Below are positions 30,857-39,840 of a stretch of DNA of 47,319 nt, piece by piece. The position numbers and the translations under genes are program-made. This DNA is from CAG-390 sp045636385 (GTDB taxonomy: Bacteria > Bacillota > Clostridia > Oscillospirales > CAG-272). The notes under the pieces were generated by a model. The model saw nothing but the letters and a program-made list of their open reading frames with translations. It did no database searches and was not told the origin of the DNA. Each line of letters opens with the position of its first letter. Position 1 is the stretch's first letter. The stretch spans positions 1 to 47,319 of the forward strand of contig JAZTXK010000038.1 of assembly GCA_045636385.1 (NCBI GenBank), in the 5' to 3' direction.

Positions 30857-31783
30857 TTATTTTATAAGCTTTTTAACCGCCAGTGCGCACCAGCCGTTAT
30901 CTTCGATAGATTCAACAATATAGAGTCCTGCGGCCTCGAGAGCATCGGTGACCTCTTCTGCTCTCTCGGTGATGATTCCCGAGGCAAGGAGAGTGGAGGT
31001 ATCCTTCATAAACTTTCCGACGTCGGGAGCCATACGGATGATGATATCTGCAACGATATTCGCGCAGATGACGTCATACTGCTCCGCCTTGACGCCTTCA
31101 AGAAGGTCGGACTCGGCGCATTCGATCTCGCAACCGTTCTCAATTGCGTTCTCTGCGGCTACCTCAACGGCGATGGGGTCGATGTCGTAAGCGCGGCAGA
31201 TGCCGGCGCCGTACTTTGCGGCACAGATGGCAAGAATTCCGCTTCCGCATCCGACGTCAAGCACGGTGCATCCGTCGGTGATGCAGTTTTCAAGCATCTG
31301 AATGATGCCTCTGGTGGTCTCGTGCGAGCCGGTTCCGAAAGCCATTCCGGGATCCATACGAACAACGATCTCGCCCTCTTCGGGCTCGTATTCCTCCCAC
31401 TTGGGGACGATAACGGTGCGGTTGCCGATGTGGAGGGGCTTATAATACTGCTTCCAGGTGTTGACCCAGCTTTCCTCGTTTACGTCGCGGACGTCAACGG
31501 TTGCCTCGATTGCATCTGCCGCGAGCTTTTCACGGATGAAGGCGATGGTTTCGTCGGCATTTGCATCTGCGGCAAGGAAAAGTGAAACGCTCGATACCGT
31601 CTTGTCTGCATTGAGAAGTGCCTCGTCAACAAGCTCGCCGTAGCGGTTGTTGATCTGGAAGTCACTCATATCCTCGATCATAAGGTTGGGATCGATCATG
31701 GACATGATCGCCACTACCTTATCGAGCATATTTACCTTGACGGTGACTCTTATCTGTGTCCAATCCGAATATTCGTATGCCAT
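30857..31783 (-). CDS. prmA: Ribosomal protein L11 methyltransferase PrmA
   Basis: 308 aa. The SAM-binding motif VLDVGCGSGILAICAAKYG follows the family motif MAFGTGSHETTRG; the N-terminal substrate domain is of normal length. It trimethylates L11. It follows dnaJ by three bases with GAGGA as RBS, the standard Firmicutes dnaJ-prmA arrangement. The usual next gene, rsmE, is not present. Confidence 0.95.
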   Translation of the reverse strand: MAYEYSDWTQIRVTVKVNMLDKVVAIMSMIDPNLMIEDMSDFQINNRYGELVDEALLNADKTVSSVSLFLAADANADETIAFIREKLAADAIEATVDVRDVNEESWVNTWKQYYKPLHIGNRTVIVPKWEEYEPEEGEIVVRMDPGMAFGTGSHETTRGIIQMLENCITDGCTVLDVGCGSGILAICAAKYGAGICRAYDIDPIAVEVAAENAIENGCEIECAESDLLEGVKAEQYDVICANIVADIIIRMAPDVGKFMKDTSTLLASGIITERAEEVTDALEAAGLYIVESIEDNGWCALAVKKLIK

Positions 31784-31786
31784 GAT

Positions 31787-32932
31787 TTAGTCCTCGTTTT
31801 TCTTATTTCTTCTGAAAAATCTCTGCTTTTTGGAATAGTTCGACTCGCCGCAAGCCTCGGCAAACTGGCGCATAAGCTCGCGCTGTTTGGAATTGAGTCC
31901 CTTGGGAGTTTCAACTACGACGGTAAAGATGAGGTCGCCTCTGCGGTCGGGATTCTCGAGGCGGCATGTGCCGCAGCCGCGGAGAGTGAAGGACGTGCCC
32001 GTCTGCGTGCCCTCGGGGATGCTGAACTTCTTCGATCCCTCGAGAGTGGGAACATCGATCTCGGCGCCGAGAGTTGCCTCCGCGACGGTGATCGGGACGT
32101 CGCAGTAGATATCATATCCTCTGCGGTCGAAGAGCTGATGATTCTTTACTCTGATCTCAACGATAAGGTCGCCCGCAGGACCGCCGTTTGCGCCGTCGTT
32201 ACCCATACCGCGGATTGCTATACGTCCGCCGTTATCAATTCCCGCGGGAACGGTGACGGTAATCTTCTTTTTCTGGCGCGACATACCGTTTCCGTTGCAC
32301 TTGGAGCAAGGCTCCTTGATGATCTTACCCGTACCGCGACAAGCGTCACAGGTGACGGTATTCTGGATCTGCATACCGCCGAAGCGCTGATATACTCTGC
32401 GCTGACCGCTTCCGCCGCAGGCGGAGCAAGTCTCGACCTTGCCGTCCTTGGAACCGCTTCCGTTGCACTCGGTACATCTCGCAACGCGGGTGAACTCCAT
32501 TTCCTTCTTTACGCCGAATGCGGCTTCCTCGAAGGTAACGTTGATCGCGTAACCGATATCATCGCCTCTGCGGGGCGCGTTTCTCTGTCTCTGCGACGAT
32601 CCGCCGAAGCCGCCAAAGCCTCCGAATCCGCCGCCGAAAATGTTGCTGAATATGTCGCCGAGGTCGATATCACCCATATCGAATCCGCCGGCACCCGCGC
32701 CTCCGTTTTCAAACGCGGCGTGACCGTAATTATCGTATGCCGAACGCTTCTCGGAATCCGAGAGGATAGCGTAAGCCTCGTTGACTTCCTTGAACTTCGC
32801 CTCAGCCTCACTGTCGCCGGGATTCATATCGGGATGATATTTCTTTGCAAGCTTTCTGTAAGCTTTTTTTATAGTATCTTCATCGGCGCCGCGGTCTACG
32901 CCGAGCACCTCGTAATAATCTCTTTTAGCCAT
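31787..32932 (-). CDS. dnaJ: Chaperone DnaJ (Hsp40)
   Basis: 381 aa. J domain with the HPD tripeptide (KKYHPDMNPGD), a Gly/Phe-rich linker (GGGFGGFGGFGGSS), and a zinc domain with four CxxCxGxG-type motifs (CTECNGSG, CSACGGSG, CDACRGTG, CSKCNGNG), followed by the client-binding C-terminal domains. It delivers substrates to DnaK and stimulates its ATPase. Fourth gene of the hrcA-grpE-dnaK-dnaJ operon; RBS AAAAGG. Confidence 0.97.
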   Translation of the reverse strand: MAKRDYYEVLGVDRGADEDTIKKAYRKLAKKYHPDMNPGDSEAEAKFKEVNEAYAILSDSEKRSAYDNYGHAAFENGGAGAGGFDMGDIDLGDIFSNIFGGGFGGFGGFGGSSQRQRNAPRRGDDIGYAINVTFEEAAFGVKKEMEFTRVARCTECNGSGSKDGKVETCSACGGSGQRRVYQRFGGMQIQNTVTCDACRGTGKIIKEPCSKCNGNGMSRQKKKITVTVPAGIDNGGRIAIRGMGNDGANGGPAGDLIVEIRVKNHQLFDRRGYDIYCDVPITVAEATLGAEIDVPTLEGSKKFSIPEGTQTGTSFTLRGCGTCRLENPDRRGDLIFTVVVETPKGLNSKQRELMRQFAEACGESNYSKKQRFFRRNKKNED

Positions 32933-32967
32933 AGGTCTGCCTTTTTTGATGTATTAAAATACTGCTT

Positions 32968-33000
32968 TGTGGGAAGAGCGAATTTTTCGCCCTTCCCACA
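32968..33000 (-). other. Stable hairpin between dnaK and dnaJ
   Basis: 9-bp stem TGTGGGAAG/CTTCCCACA plus an inner stem GCGAA/TTCGC. On the minus strand it is not followed by a T-run, so it is more likely a processing or mRNA-stability element than a full terminator. Confidence 0.6.
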
Positions 33001-33012
33001 ATATTTTATTGA

Positions 33013-34845
33013 TTATTTATCGGAATTATCCTCAAAATCTGCGTTGTAGTAGCCGTCGCCGCCCATGTTACCGGGGTTGCCGCCCATATTGGGATCGCCA
33101 CCCTGTGCGCCGCCCTGAGCCGCGTAAAGCTTCTCGGAGAGCTTGCCGAATGCCTGCTGGAGAGCCTCGGTATCAGCCTTGATAGCCTCAATGTCTCCGC
33201 TGTTAACGGTTGCCTTGAGCTTTTCGATAGCATCCTTTACGGGTGCGGTGTCGGACTCGGAAACCTTATCACCGATCTCGCCGAGAGTCTTCTCGGACTG
33301 GAAGATGAGGTTTTCTGCGTAGTTCTTGGTCTCAACAGCTTCCTTCTGCTTCTTGTCCTCTTCCGCGAACTTCTCTGCCTCTGCAACAGCGCGGTCGATG
33401 TCATCCTGGCTCATGTTGGTGGAGCTGGTGATGGTGATGTGCTGCTCTCTGCCGGTGCCCTTATCCTTAGCGGTTACGTTAACGATACCGTTAGCGTCGA
33501 TATCGAAGGTTACCTCGATCTGGGGTACTCCGCGGGGTGCGGGAGGAATGCCGTCGAGAACGAAGCGTCCGAGGGTGGTGTTGCCCGATGCCATCTGGCG
33601 CTCACCCTGAAGGATATGGATCTCAACCTGAGTCTGGTTGTTATCAGCGGTGGAGTATACCTGGCTCTTCTTTACGGGGATGGTGGTGTTTCTGTCGATG
33701 ATCTTGTTGAATACGCCGCCGAGAGTCTCGATACCGAGAGAAAGGGGAGTAACGTCAAGCAAGAGAAGATCCTTGACGTCGCCGCCGAGAACGCCGCCCT
33801 GAATAGCCGCGCCGATAGCTACGCACTCGTCGGGGTTGATGCCCTTGAAGGGCTCCTTGCCGATAAAGTTCTTAACTGCATCCTGAACTGCGGGGATTCT
33901 GGTCGAGCCGCCGACGAGAAGAACCTTGTCGATCTGTGCGGGACGGAGACCTGCGTCAGAGAGAACCTGCTTGGTGGGATTCATGGTAGCGTCTACGAGA
34001 TCAGCAGTGAGCTCGTTGAACTTTGCACGGGTGAGGGTTGCGGTAAAGTGGAGAGGTCCTGCTGCGGTTGCGGTAAGGAAGGGGAGGTTGATCTCGGTGG
34101 TGGTCATACCCGAAAGCTCGATCTTTGCCTTTTCTGCAGCTTCCTTGAGTCTCTGAGAAACCATCTTGTCGCCGCGAAGGTCAACGCCGTTTTCCTTCTT
34201 GAATTCATTGATCATCCAGTCGATGATTCTCTGGTCGAAGTCGTCGCCGCCGAGCTTGTTGTTACCTGCGGTAGCAAGAACCTCGAAAACGCCGTCGGAG
34301 ATCTCAAGAAGAGATACGTCGAAGGTACCGCCGCCAAGGTCGAATACCATGATCTTCTGATCGTTTTCCTTATCCATACCGTAAGCGAGAGCTGCTGCGG
34401 TAGGCTCGTTGATGATACGAAGAACCTCAAGTCCTGCGATCTTACCCGCGTCCTTGGTTGCCTGACGCTGTGCGTCGGTGAAGTATGCGGGAACGGTGAT
34501 AACTGCCTGGCTTACGCTCTGTCCGAGATAAGCCTCTGCGTCAGCCTTCATCTTCTGAAGGATCATTGCGGAAATTTCCTGGGGAGTGTAGCCCTTGCCG
34601 TTGATGTTAACGCGACGGTCGGTACCCATGTCTCTCTTAATGGAAGAGATGGTGAGGTCGGGGTTGGTGATAGCCTGACGCTTTGCAACCTGACCTACAA
34701 GACGCTCGCCGTCCTTCTTGAAGGCTACGACGGAAGGAGTGGTTCTTGCTCCTTCGGGATTGGGAATAACAACGGGCTCGCCGCCCTCAAAAACTGCTAC
34801 GCAAGAGTTCGTAGTACCAAGGTCAATGCCTATGATCTTTGCCAT
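33013..34845 (-). CDS. dnaK: Chaperone DnaK (Hsp70)
   Basis: 610 aa, normal for Gram-positive DnaK. The N-terminal ATPase domain starts IGIDLGTTNSCVAV and shows IINEPTAAALAYG and VFDLGGGTFDVSLL; the C-terminal half is the peptide-binding domain and helical lid ending in a Gly/Asn-rich tail. It refolds client proteins in an ATP cycle with GrpE and DnaJ. RBS TTGGAGG precedes ATG. Very high codon bias, as expected for an abundant protein. Confidence 0.98.
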   Translation of the reverse strand: MAKIIGIDLGTTNSCVAVFEGGEPVVIPNPEGARTTPSVVAFKKDGERLVGQVAKRQAITNPDLTISSIKRDMGTDRRVNINGKGYTPQEISAMILQKMKADAEAYLGQSVSQAVITVPAYFTDAQRQATKDAGKIAGLEVLRIINEPTAAALAYGMDKENDQKIMVFDLGGGTFDVSLLEISDGVFEVLATAGNNKLGGDDFDQRIIDWMINEFKKENGVDLRGDKMVSQRLKEAAEKAKIELSGMTTTEINLPFLTATAAGPLHFTATLTRAKFNELTADLVDATMNPTKQVLSDAGLRPAQIDKVLLVGGSTRIPAVQDAVKNFIGKEPFKGINPDECVAIGAAIQGGVLGGDVKDLLLLDVTPLSLGIETLGGVFNKIIDRNTTIPVKKSQVYSTADNNQTQVEIHILQGERQMASGNTTLGRFVLDGIPPAPRGVPQIEVTFDIDANGIVNVTAKDKGTGREQHITITSSTNMSQDDIDRAVAEAEKFAEEDKKQKEAVETKNYAENLIFQSEKTLGEIGDKVSESDTAPVKDAIEKLKATVNSGDIEAIKADTEALQQAFGKLSEKLYAAQGGAQGGDPNMGGNPGNMGGDGYYNADFEDNSDK

Positions 34846-34887
34846 AATAAAAATTCCTCCAATATATTATCTTATTGATTTCTTAAA

Positions 34888-35475
34888 TTAGTTTGCGACC
34901 TTAACGACCGCGTATCTGATTATCTTGTCGCCTCTGGTGTAACCCTTCTGGAGCACCTCAACGACTTCGTTTTCGCCGTAGTTCTCATCGTCAACGTGAA
35001 GTACGGCATAATGGCGTTCGGGATCGAACGTCTCGCCGAGAGCCTTGATCTCTTCAACTCCGAGCTTTGCAAGTCCTTCGTCGAAGCTCTTGAGGATAAG
35101 TGCGAGTCCATCAGCAAGCGCCTTGGGATCCTCGCATCCGACCGCTCTGCCGAGATTGTCGAGAACGGGCAGGAGTGCGTTGATAGCATCGGAATAAGCA
35201 TCCGAGTAAACACCCTCGCGTTCCTTCTGGGAACGGCGACGGAAGTTATCGTACTCGGCGCAGAGGCGGAGATATTTATCGTCCTTCTCTGCTCCTTCAG
35301 CCTCAAGCTTTTCGATCTTTGCTTCAAGCTCGCGAACCTTTTTATTCTTCTTTTCTTTTTTATTTTCTTCCTTAATCTCTTCCTCGGCGGGAGCTTCGGT
35401 TGCGGTCTCCTCTGCTTCGGGGGCCTTTACCTCTTCCGCTTTGGGAGTGGAAACATTCTTTTCATCAGTTGTCAT
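34888..35475 (-). CDS. grpE: Nucleotide exchange factor GrpE
   Basis: 195 aa from the ATG at 35475, preferred over one 9 bases upstream because AAAGG then has proper spacing. An acidic, low-complexity N-terminus (about 50 residues) is followed by a long coiled coil and the C-terminal beta domain (DPERHYAVLHV, VLQKGYTRGDKIIRYAVVKV). It releases ADP from DnaK. The start overlaps the end of hrcA by 11 bases, so the two are coupled. Confidence 0.96.
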   Translation of the reverse strand: MTTDEKNVSTPKAEEVKAPEAEETATEAPAEEEIKEENKKEKKNKKVRELEAKIEKLEAEGAEKDDKYLRLCAEYDNFRRRSQKEREGVYSDAYSDAINALLPVLDNLGRAVGCEDPKALADGLALILKSFDEGLAKLGVEEIKALGETFDPERHYAVLHVDDENYGENEVVEVLQKGYTRGDKIIRYAVVKVAN

Positions 35476-36571
35476 CGTCTTCATCCTTTATATCTGATTT
35501 TGTTATATCTGATTTCTTTCCGGGAGGTGCGAGGGCGGAGTGCTCATCCATTATCCCCACTATCGAGCCGCAGAGCTGTTCGATAGTTTCAAGCACCTTG
35601 GCGTAGTCCATTCGGAGCGGGCCGAGGACGCCGATAACTCCGAGGGTTTTGCCCTCCCTTACGATGGGTTTGAACACTATCGCGGAGTTATTCATTACCT
35701 TCACCGAGGATTCAGAACCGATCAGTACCGAAATATCCTCGCTCGGGGAATCCGAAACGAGCTTGAGGATCTCATCCTTCTGCTCGAGAGTTCCGAGAAG
35801 GTCGCCGAGCTGTTCGGGATTTTCGTAATCGCGGTAATGGAGCAGATTTCCGATTCCCGTAAGCTGAAGGTCGCCGCCGTCGTTTTCGGTAAGAGCCGTA
35901 TAGACGGTTTTAACTATCGGGCTGACTATCTCGGCGTCGGCTCCCATTTCTTCTTCAAGGCGGAGGATCACCGACATATTCAGCGCTTCCGCGGGAAGTC
36001 CGACCACATTGGAATTGAGCGCCACAGAAAGCTTAGCAACAGTTTCCTGCGTCTTCGGAGACGTCATTCTGATGTGCTTCGAGATGACGTTGCCCGTAGT
36101 ATTTATCATAATAAGAACGAAATTATATTCGTCGATATAAGCCGTTTCAAAGCGTGTTACGACCGCGGAGGATCTTCCGGGCTTAACTGCGAGTCCCGTG
36201 TAGTTAGTCATCGCAGAGGCAAGCTTCGACGCTGTCAGAAGGATCTGATCAAGCTCAGCCGTCTTGCTCTTGAGGATACGGTCGATCTGCGCGATCTCGT
36301 TCTTGGTCATCGCGTAATGCTCGATGAGCTGATCGACGTAGAATCTGTAACCGAGCTGTGAGGGAACTCTGCCCGCCGAGGTATGCGGCTGCTCGAGGTA
36401 GCCGAGCTCTTCAAGCTCTGACATCTCGTTTCTGATAGTAGCCGAGGAACAAGAAATTCCGGGAAGCTGCATCAGCGACTTCGAGCCGATGGGCTCGCCG
36501 AGTTCGATATGCGATTCAACGATAGCTTTCAGTATCTGCTTTTTTCTGTTACTGAGTTCACTTCCGTACAT
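35465..36571 (-). CDS. hrcA: Heat-inducible repressor HrcA
   Basis: 368 aa. The N-terminal winged helix-turn-helix (LSNRKKQILKAIVESHI, GKSLMQLPGISCSSATIRNEM) is followed by a GAF-like dimerisation region and a C-terminal domain (IGVLGPLRMDYAKVLETIEQL). It represses class I heat-shock genes through CIRCE, with folding by GroE as the usual signal. The CIRCE element at 36620-36646 lies directly upstream, so the operon is autoregulated. RBS AAAGGAG. The C-terminal tail is acidic and extended (DITKSDIKDEDDD). Confidence 0.97.
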   Translation of the reverse strand: MYGSELSNRKKQILKAIVESHIELGEPIGSKSLMQLPGISCSSATIRNEMSELEELGYLEQPHTSAGRVPSQLGYRFYVDQLIEHYAMTKNEIAQIDRILKSKTAELDQILLTASKLASAMTNYTGLAVKPGRSSAVVTRFETAYIDEYNFVLIMINTTGNVISKHIRMTSPKTQETVAKLSVALNSNVVGLPAEALNMSVILRLEEEMGADAEIVSPIVKTVYTALTENDGGDLQLTGIGNLLHYRDYENPEQLGDLLGTLEQKDEILKLVSDSPSEDISVLIGSESSVKVMNNSAIVFKPIVREGKTLGVIGVLGPLRMDYAKVLETIEQLCGSIVGIMDEHSALAPPGKKSDITKSDIKDEDDDN

Positions 36572-36619
36572 GATCTTCTCCTTTCGGTAATGCGAAACGG
36601 CACCGCTTGCGGTACGCTT

Positions 36620-36663
36620 TTAGCACTCAATATTTACGAGTGCTAACTCACGCTAATAATATA
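36620..36663 (-). promoter_or_regulatory. CIRCE operator with upstream -10 of the hrcA operon
   Basis: Perfect TTAGCACTC-N9-GAGTGCTAA at 36620-36646, with -10 TATATT at 36658-36663 just upstream on the minus strand. HrcA binding here would block the operon. The -35 box is not evident. Confidence 0.95.
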
Positions 36664-36764
36664 CCACAAATGATGCCGTTTTTTTACTCTTTTATATTAA
36701 TATTTTGTGAATTATTTATTAACCTTGGCAAATAGAGTGCTAAACTGCAAATTTTACGCGTTTT

Positions 36765-37292
36765 TTACTCGGTAATTGCCCAATATTCGATTGCGGAAAC
36801 GCTATCGCCGTCGAAGCGGAAGCGAAGTTCGGTTTTATCCTTGGTGTAGACCATATTGCCGTTCTGTTCGGTGAAGGAAGTTCCGTAAGCGGCTTCGACC
36901 TCGGAGCGCAGAGAACCAAGCATAATTCCCTCGGGGGTCGCTACCGAATCATCGGTGAAGCAGATATTAAGAACGTAGTCAACGCCGTTTTCGGGATATG
37001 TGCGGAGTTTGAAGCCCGCATAGGTGTAATCCTTATCAAGTCCCTGATAGAGGCAGGAGGGGCTTTCATCGTAGGAGAGTGTGTCGCCGAGTCCAGCAAC
37101 GAGCTCCGACATTTTCGCGTGGGGTGTTACCGAAGTTCCGCGGTAAACAAAAACGAAGGTATTGCTCTGCGCCGCGGGAGAGGCGGTCTCCTCGGGAGGG
37201 AGAGTGATATCTGCGCCGCCGTTGTTACAGGATGCAAGGCTGACGGCGAGTATAATAAGAAGGAATATCGAAATAATTCTGTTGAGTTTCAT
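36765..37292 (-). CDS. Small lipoprotein of unknown function
   Basis: 175 aa from the ATG at 37292, chosen for GAAAGGA upstream. A signal peptide ends in the lipobox LASC (Cys22), followed by an Ala/Pro/Thr linker and a compact alpha/beta domain with a GIMLGSLRSEVEAAYG motif, as in small lipoproteins whose domain measures periodicity or protein turnover; I cannot assign a family. It starts just after the transglutaminase-like gene and is probably translated from the same mRNA, which suggests a partnership at the membrane. Confidence 0.65.
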   Translation of the reverse strand: MKLNRIISIFLLIILAVSLASCNNGGADITLPPEETASPAAQSNTFVFVYRGTSVTPHAKMSELVAGLGDTLSYDESPSCLYQGLDKDYTYAGFKLRTYPENGVDYVLNICFTDDSVATPEGIMLGSLRSEVEAAYGTSFTEQNGNMVYTKDKTELRFRFDGDSVSAIEYWAITE

Positions 37293-37303
37293 CTTTGGTC
37301 CTT

Positions 37304-39097
37304 TCATTGTCCGAAATACTGCGCGGGAATCTCAAGGCTGACGCGTTGCCAGGTCGCTACCGCGGGGAATTTCTCTTTATCGTAGGTGTAATAATTTTCA
37401 AGCCTGTTGGTATCGTTACGCCATTTCGTGTACGCCTCAAGCTGTGCGTCGGTCATAAGGTAGGTTGCGAGATTATAGGGGGCTTTCTGGGGGGTGGCGT
37501 CGAAGTGATACCACATCGGATTCGATTCTGTTCCGATATTGATAAGCACCCAGAAATGCGTTCCCGTGCCCTCGATCTTTGCGGATTCGGCGCGTTCGAC
37601 GATTCTGACGTCGTATCCGAGATAATCAAAGATCGCGTAAGAAACCGCGCAATAGGTGAAGCAATCTCCCGAAAATGCACCGCTGAGTGCGTGGTACGCC
37701 TCGCTCTTCCAGTCGATGTGTGCAGATGTGTTGCTGTACTTCATACTGTCGTAGACGAATCTGAATACGGCGTAGACCTTCTCCTCGTTCGTCATATTAC
37801 TATTTATAAGAAGATTCTTTTCAAGTCCTGCGATCACGTCGTGAAGCATTTGATCGGTGATGCTTCCGTCGTTGACGGTGAGCTTGACCGAGCGGCGGGT
37901 CTCATTACCTGCGGCATCGCGTGCAACGATCTCGACGGTATACACGCCGGGGACATTGAGGTTAGCCGCAGAGGTATCGAGGGAAAGCTCGACCTCGCCG
38001 CTGTCGTCGGTCGCTTCAACGGAGGCTCTCCAGAGCACCGTAGAGCCCGTATCGACCTCAAGCGACTCGGGGCATTTTGTGATCTCGGGTGCGACGGTAT
38101 CGTTGATCACGGTAAAATAACTTTCGTATCTTGTGGAGTTGCCGTAAGCATCGGTGACGACCAGAACGACGTCCACCTTACCCGACACATTCGCCTGCGG
38201 CTCGGTCTCGTAACTGACGCTGACCTGGCTCTTGTCAACAACATTACTGATGAAATCCTCGGGCGCGGGGATGGAATTATACGCCGACTGCGGCGTCACG
38301 GTCGCGGTGGGCGCGGTTCTGTCTGCAATTTCAAGCACGACGTCGTAGACGGTGCCTTCCATTGAGATCTGGATCATATACATACCCGCATTGGAGGTAT
38401 TGATATTCGACACAGCTGTGACGTATTCGCCAACGCCCGACTTGCCGGTGAACGCGTCAGCCGAGGGCAAGGGCTCGCCGAGCTCGGAGACGTAATGCTT
38501 ATAGAGCAATCCCGATTCGGAAACGACGTCGAGCACGAAGCTGTATTCGGTCTTGTTTCCGCCACCGTCCTCAAGGATGACGGTAACGTCGTGCTTACCG
38601 ATCTTATCGGTATCGGGCTTTTTCTTGAATTTGATCTCGACCTCGGTAGCGTCGATGATATCGGAAACGCAATCCTCGGCGCGAAGCTCACTTCCCTTTC
38701 TTACCGAAAAGTCAGCGACGAATGCGGTCGGCGCGACAGTGTCAACGACGATCAGCTTGGTCGAGCAGACCGAGCCGTCAACGATGATCTCGATCTTGTA
38801 TTCTCCGACCTTGGAGAGATCGTATTCTGTGCCCTCTGCAAACTCTGCGGTATGGCTCTTATCCATAAGGAAGTCGCTTGCCTTGATCGCGCTTCTGCCT
38901 GCCTCGACGGTCACGCTTCTTGCAACGAACTCGGGGCGTGACGCGCTGCCGGCAATCAAACATACTACGACCACGGCAAGAACTATCGCAAGCAAAATGA
39001 TCGCCGCAAGTATCAGCTTTCCGTTTCTGCCGCGCGGCTTTTTATGCCTTTGAACGCTTTCATTATTATATTTACTTCTGTAATCTCTATAATCCAT
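37304..39097 (-). CDS. Membrane-anchored protein with Ig-like repeats and transglutaminase-like domain
   Basis: 597 aa. A short basic cytoplasmic segment is followed by one membrane helix (27-50), four or five Ig/HYR-like domains (about 55-415, recurring VDTVAPTAF, DRTAPTATV, DTVAPEITK), and a C-terminal transglutaminase core with the triad Cys479 (GDCFTYC), His514 (GTHFW) and Asp533 (HFDATP). Such proteins act outside the cell as cysteine proteases or cross-linkers of surface proteins. It has its own promoter at 39143-39171, RBS AAGAAGG, and probably shares its mRNA with the downstream lipoprotein. Confidence 0.85.
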   Translation of the reverse strand: MDYRDYRSKYNNESVQRHKKPRGRNGKLILAAIILLAIVLAVVVVCLIAGSASRPEFVARSVTVEAGRSAIKASDFLMDKSHTAEFAEGTEYDLSKVGEYKIEIIVDGSVCSTKLIVVDTVAPTAFVADFSVRKGSELRAEDCVSDIIDATEVEIKFKKKPDTDKIGKHDVTVILEDGGGNKTEYSFVLDVVSESGLLYKHYVSELGEPLPSADAFTGKSGVGEYVTAVSNINTSNAGMYMIQISMEGTVYDVVLEIADRTAPTATVTPQSAYNSIPAPEDFISNVVDKSQVSVSYETEPQANVSGKVDVVLVVTDAYGNSTRYESYFTVINDTVAPEITKCPESLEVDTGSTVLWRASVEATDDSGEVELSLDTSAANLNVPGVYTVEIVARDAAGNETRRSVKLTVNDGSITDQMLHDVIAGLEKNLLINSNMTNEEKVYAVFRFVYDSMKYSNTSAHIDWKSEAYHALSGAFSGDCFTYCAVSYAIFDYLGYDVRIVERAESAKIEGTGTHFWVLINIGTESNPMWYHFDATPQKAPYNLATYLMTDAQLEAYTKWRNDTNRLENYYTYDKEKFPAVATWQRVSLEIPAQYFGQ

Positions 39098-39142
39098 TTG
39101 GAATCCTTCTTGCGGTGTAAATCCGCAAATTTATTCTATTAT

Positions 39143-39171
39143 ATTATAGCACCTAAAACCTCTTCAATCAA
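39143..39171 (-). promoter_or_regulatory. Promoter of the transglutaminase-like gene
   Basis: TTGATT (39166-39171), 17-bp spacer, TATAAT (39143-39148) on the minus strand. Confidence 0.75.
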
Positions 39172-39201
39172 TTACCAAATGATAAATAAAAAATAAACAA
39201 T

Positions 39202-39233
39202 AAAAATGATCGGACCGAAGTCCGATCATTTTT
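39202..39233 (-). terminator. Terminator of the HIT operon
   Basis: 14-bp stem AAAAATGATCGGAC with loop CGAA, followed on the minus strand by TTTTTATTGTTT. Confidence 0.92.
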
Positions 39234-39239
39234 ATTGTT

Positions 39240-39581
39240 TTAACCCATCTGCTCGCCGAGCTGTGCTCCGCCGAGAATATGGAAATGCAGATGCTTTACC
39301 GATTGGCAAGCGTCAGCGCCGCAGTTAGAAATAACGCGGTATCCGCCCGAGAGCTTTTCACTCTTTGCGATTTCGGGGATGGCTTCAAAGATCCTTGCAA
39401 CGAGTGCGCTGTTCTCCGCAGTAATTTCGTCAACGGACGAAATATGCTCCTTAGGCACAACGAGGATATGTACCGGCGCCTGGGGATTGATATCGCGGAA
39501 AGCATAGACGTATTCGTTCTCATAGACCTTCGACGAGGGAATATCACCCTTGATGATCTTACAGAAAATGCAGTCCATCAT
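39240..39581 (-). CDS. HIT family protein (HinT-like nucleotide hydrolase)
   Basis: 113 aa, complete. N-terminal zinc-binding CIFCKI and the catalytic HLHFHILGG triad motif identify a HinT-type purine nucleoside phosphoramidase; VHILVVPKEHISS fits the family. The start ATG overlaps the stop codon of the upstream membrane-protein gene (ATGA) and lacks a good RBS, so it depends on translational coupling. Third gene of a three-gene operon. Confidence 0.93.
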   Translation of the reverse strand: MMDCIFCKIIKGDIPSSKVYENEYVYAFRDINPQAPVHILVVPKEHISSVDEITAENSALVARIFEAIPEIAKSEKLSGGYRVISNCGADACQSVKHLHFHILGGAQLGEQMG

Positions 39582-39823
39582 TCAGCAAGAACGGTTACTC
39601 TGCCGCTTGTAAGCTCGGTAACGATGTCGATAATAGCAATGATACCGCCGATGCAAACGAAGCAGAGGATAGCGACAACGAGTGTGGTTGTGTTCTTTGT
39701 CTCAAGATAGCGAAGAATGCGGTAAATGCCGCTTACAAGACCGCCGAGGAAGATCAACAAAAGAATCTTTACAACAAGAGGAAGATTTTCAAATTGCTCG
39801 GTGTAGTTTACCTGTTCAGACAT
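39578..39823 (-). CDS. Small two-helix membrane protein
   Basis: 81 aa. Two hydrophobic helices (about 17-37 and 46-68) separated by RYLETKNTTT; no recognisable family. It resembles the next gene upstream in size and topology, suggesting duplication. RBS GGGAGG. It overlaps the HIT gene by four bases. Confidence 0.7.
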   Translation of the reverse strand: MSEQVNYTEQFENLPLVVKILLLIFLGGLVSGIYRILRYLETKNTTTLVVAILCFVCIGGIIAIIDIVTELTSGRVTVLAE

Positions 39824-39840
39824 TTAGATACCTCCCGATA

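Noticed and set aside
33439..34878. 479-aa plus-strand open frame opposite dnaK
   Set aside because: Antisense of a highly biased, conserved gene; no domain or RBS.
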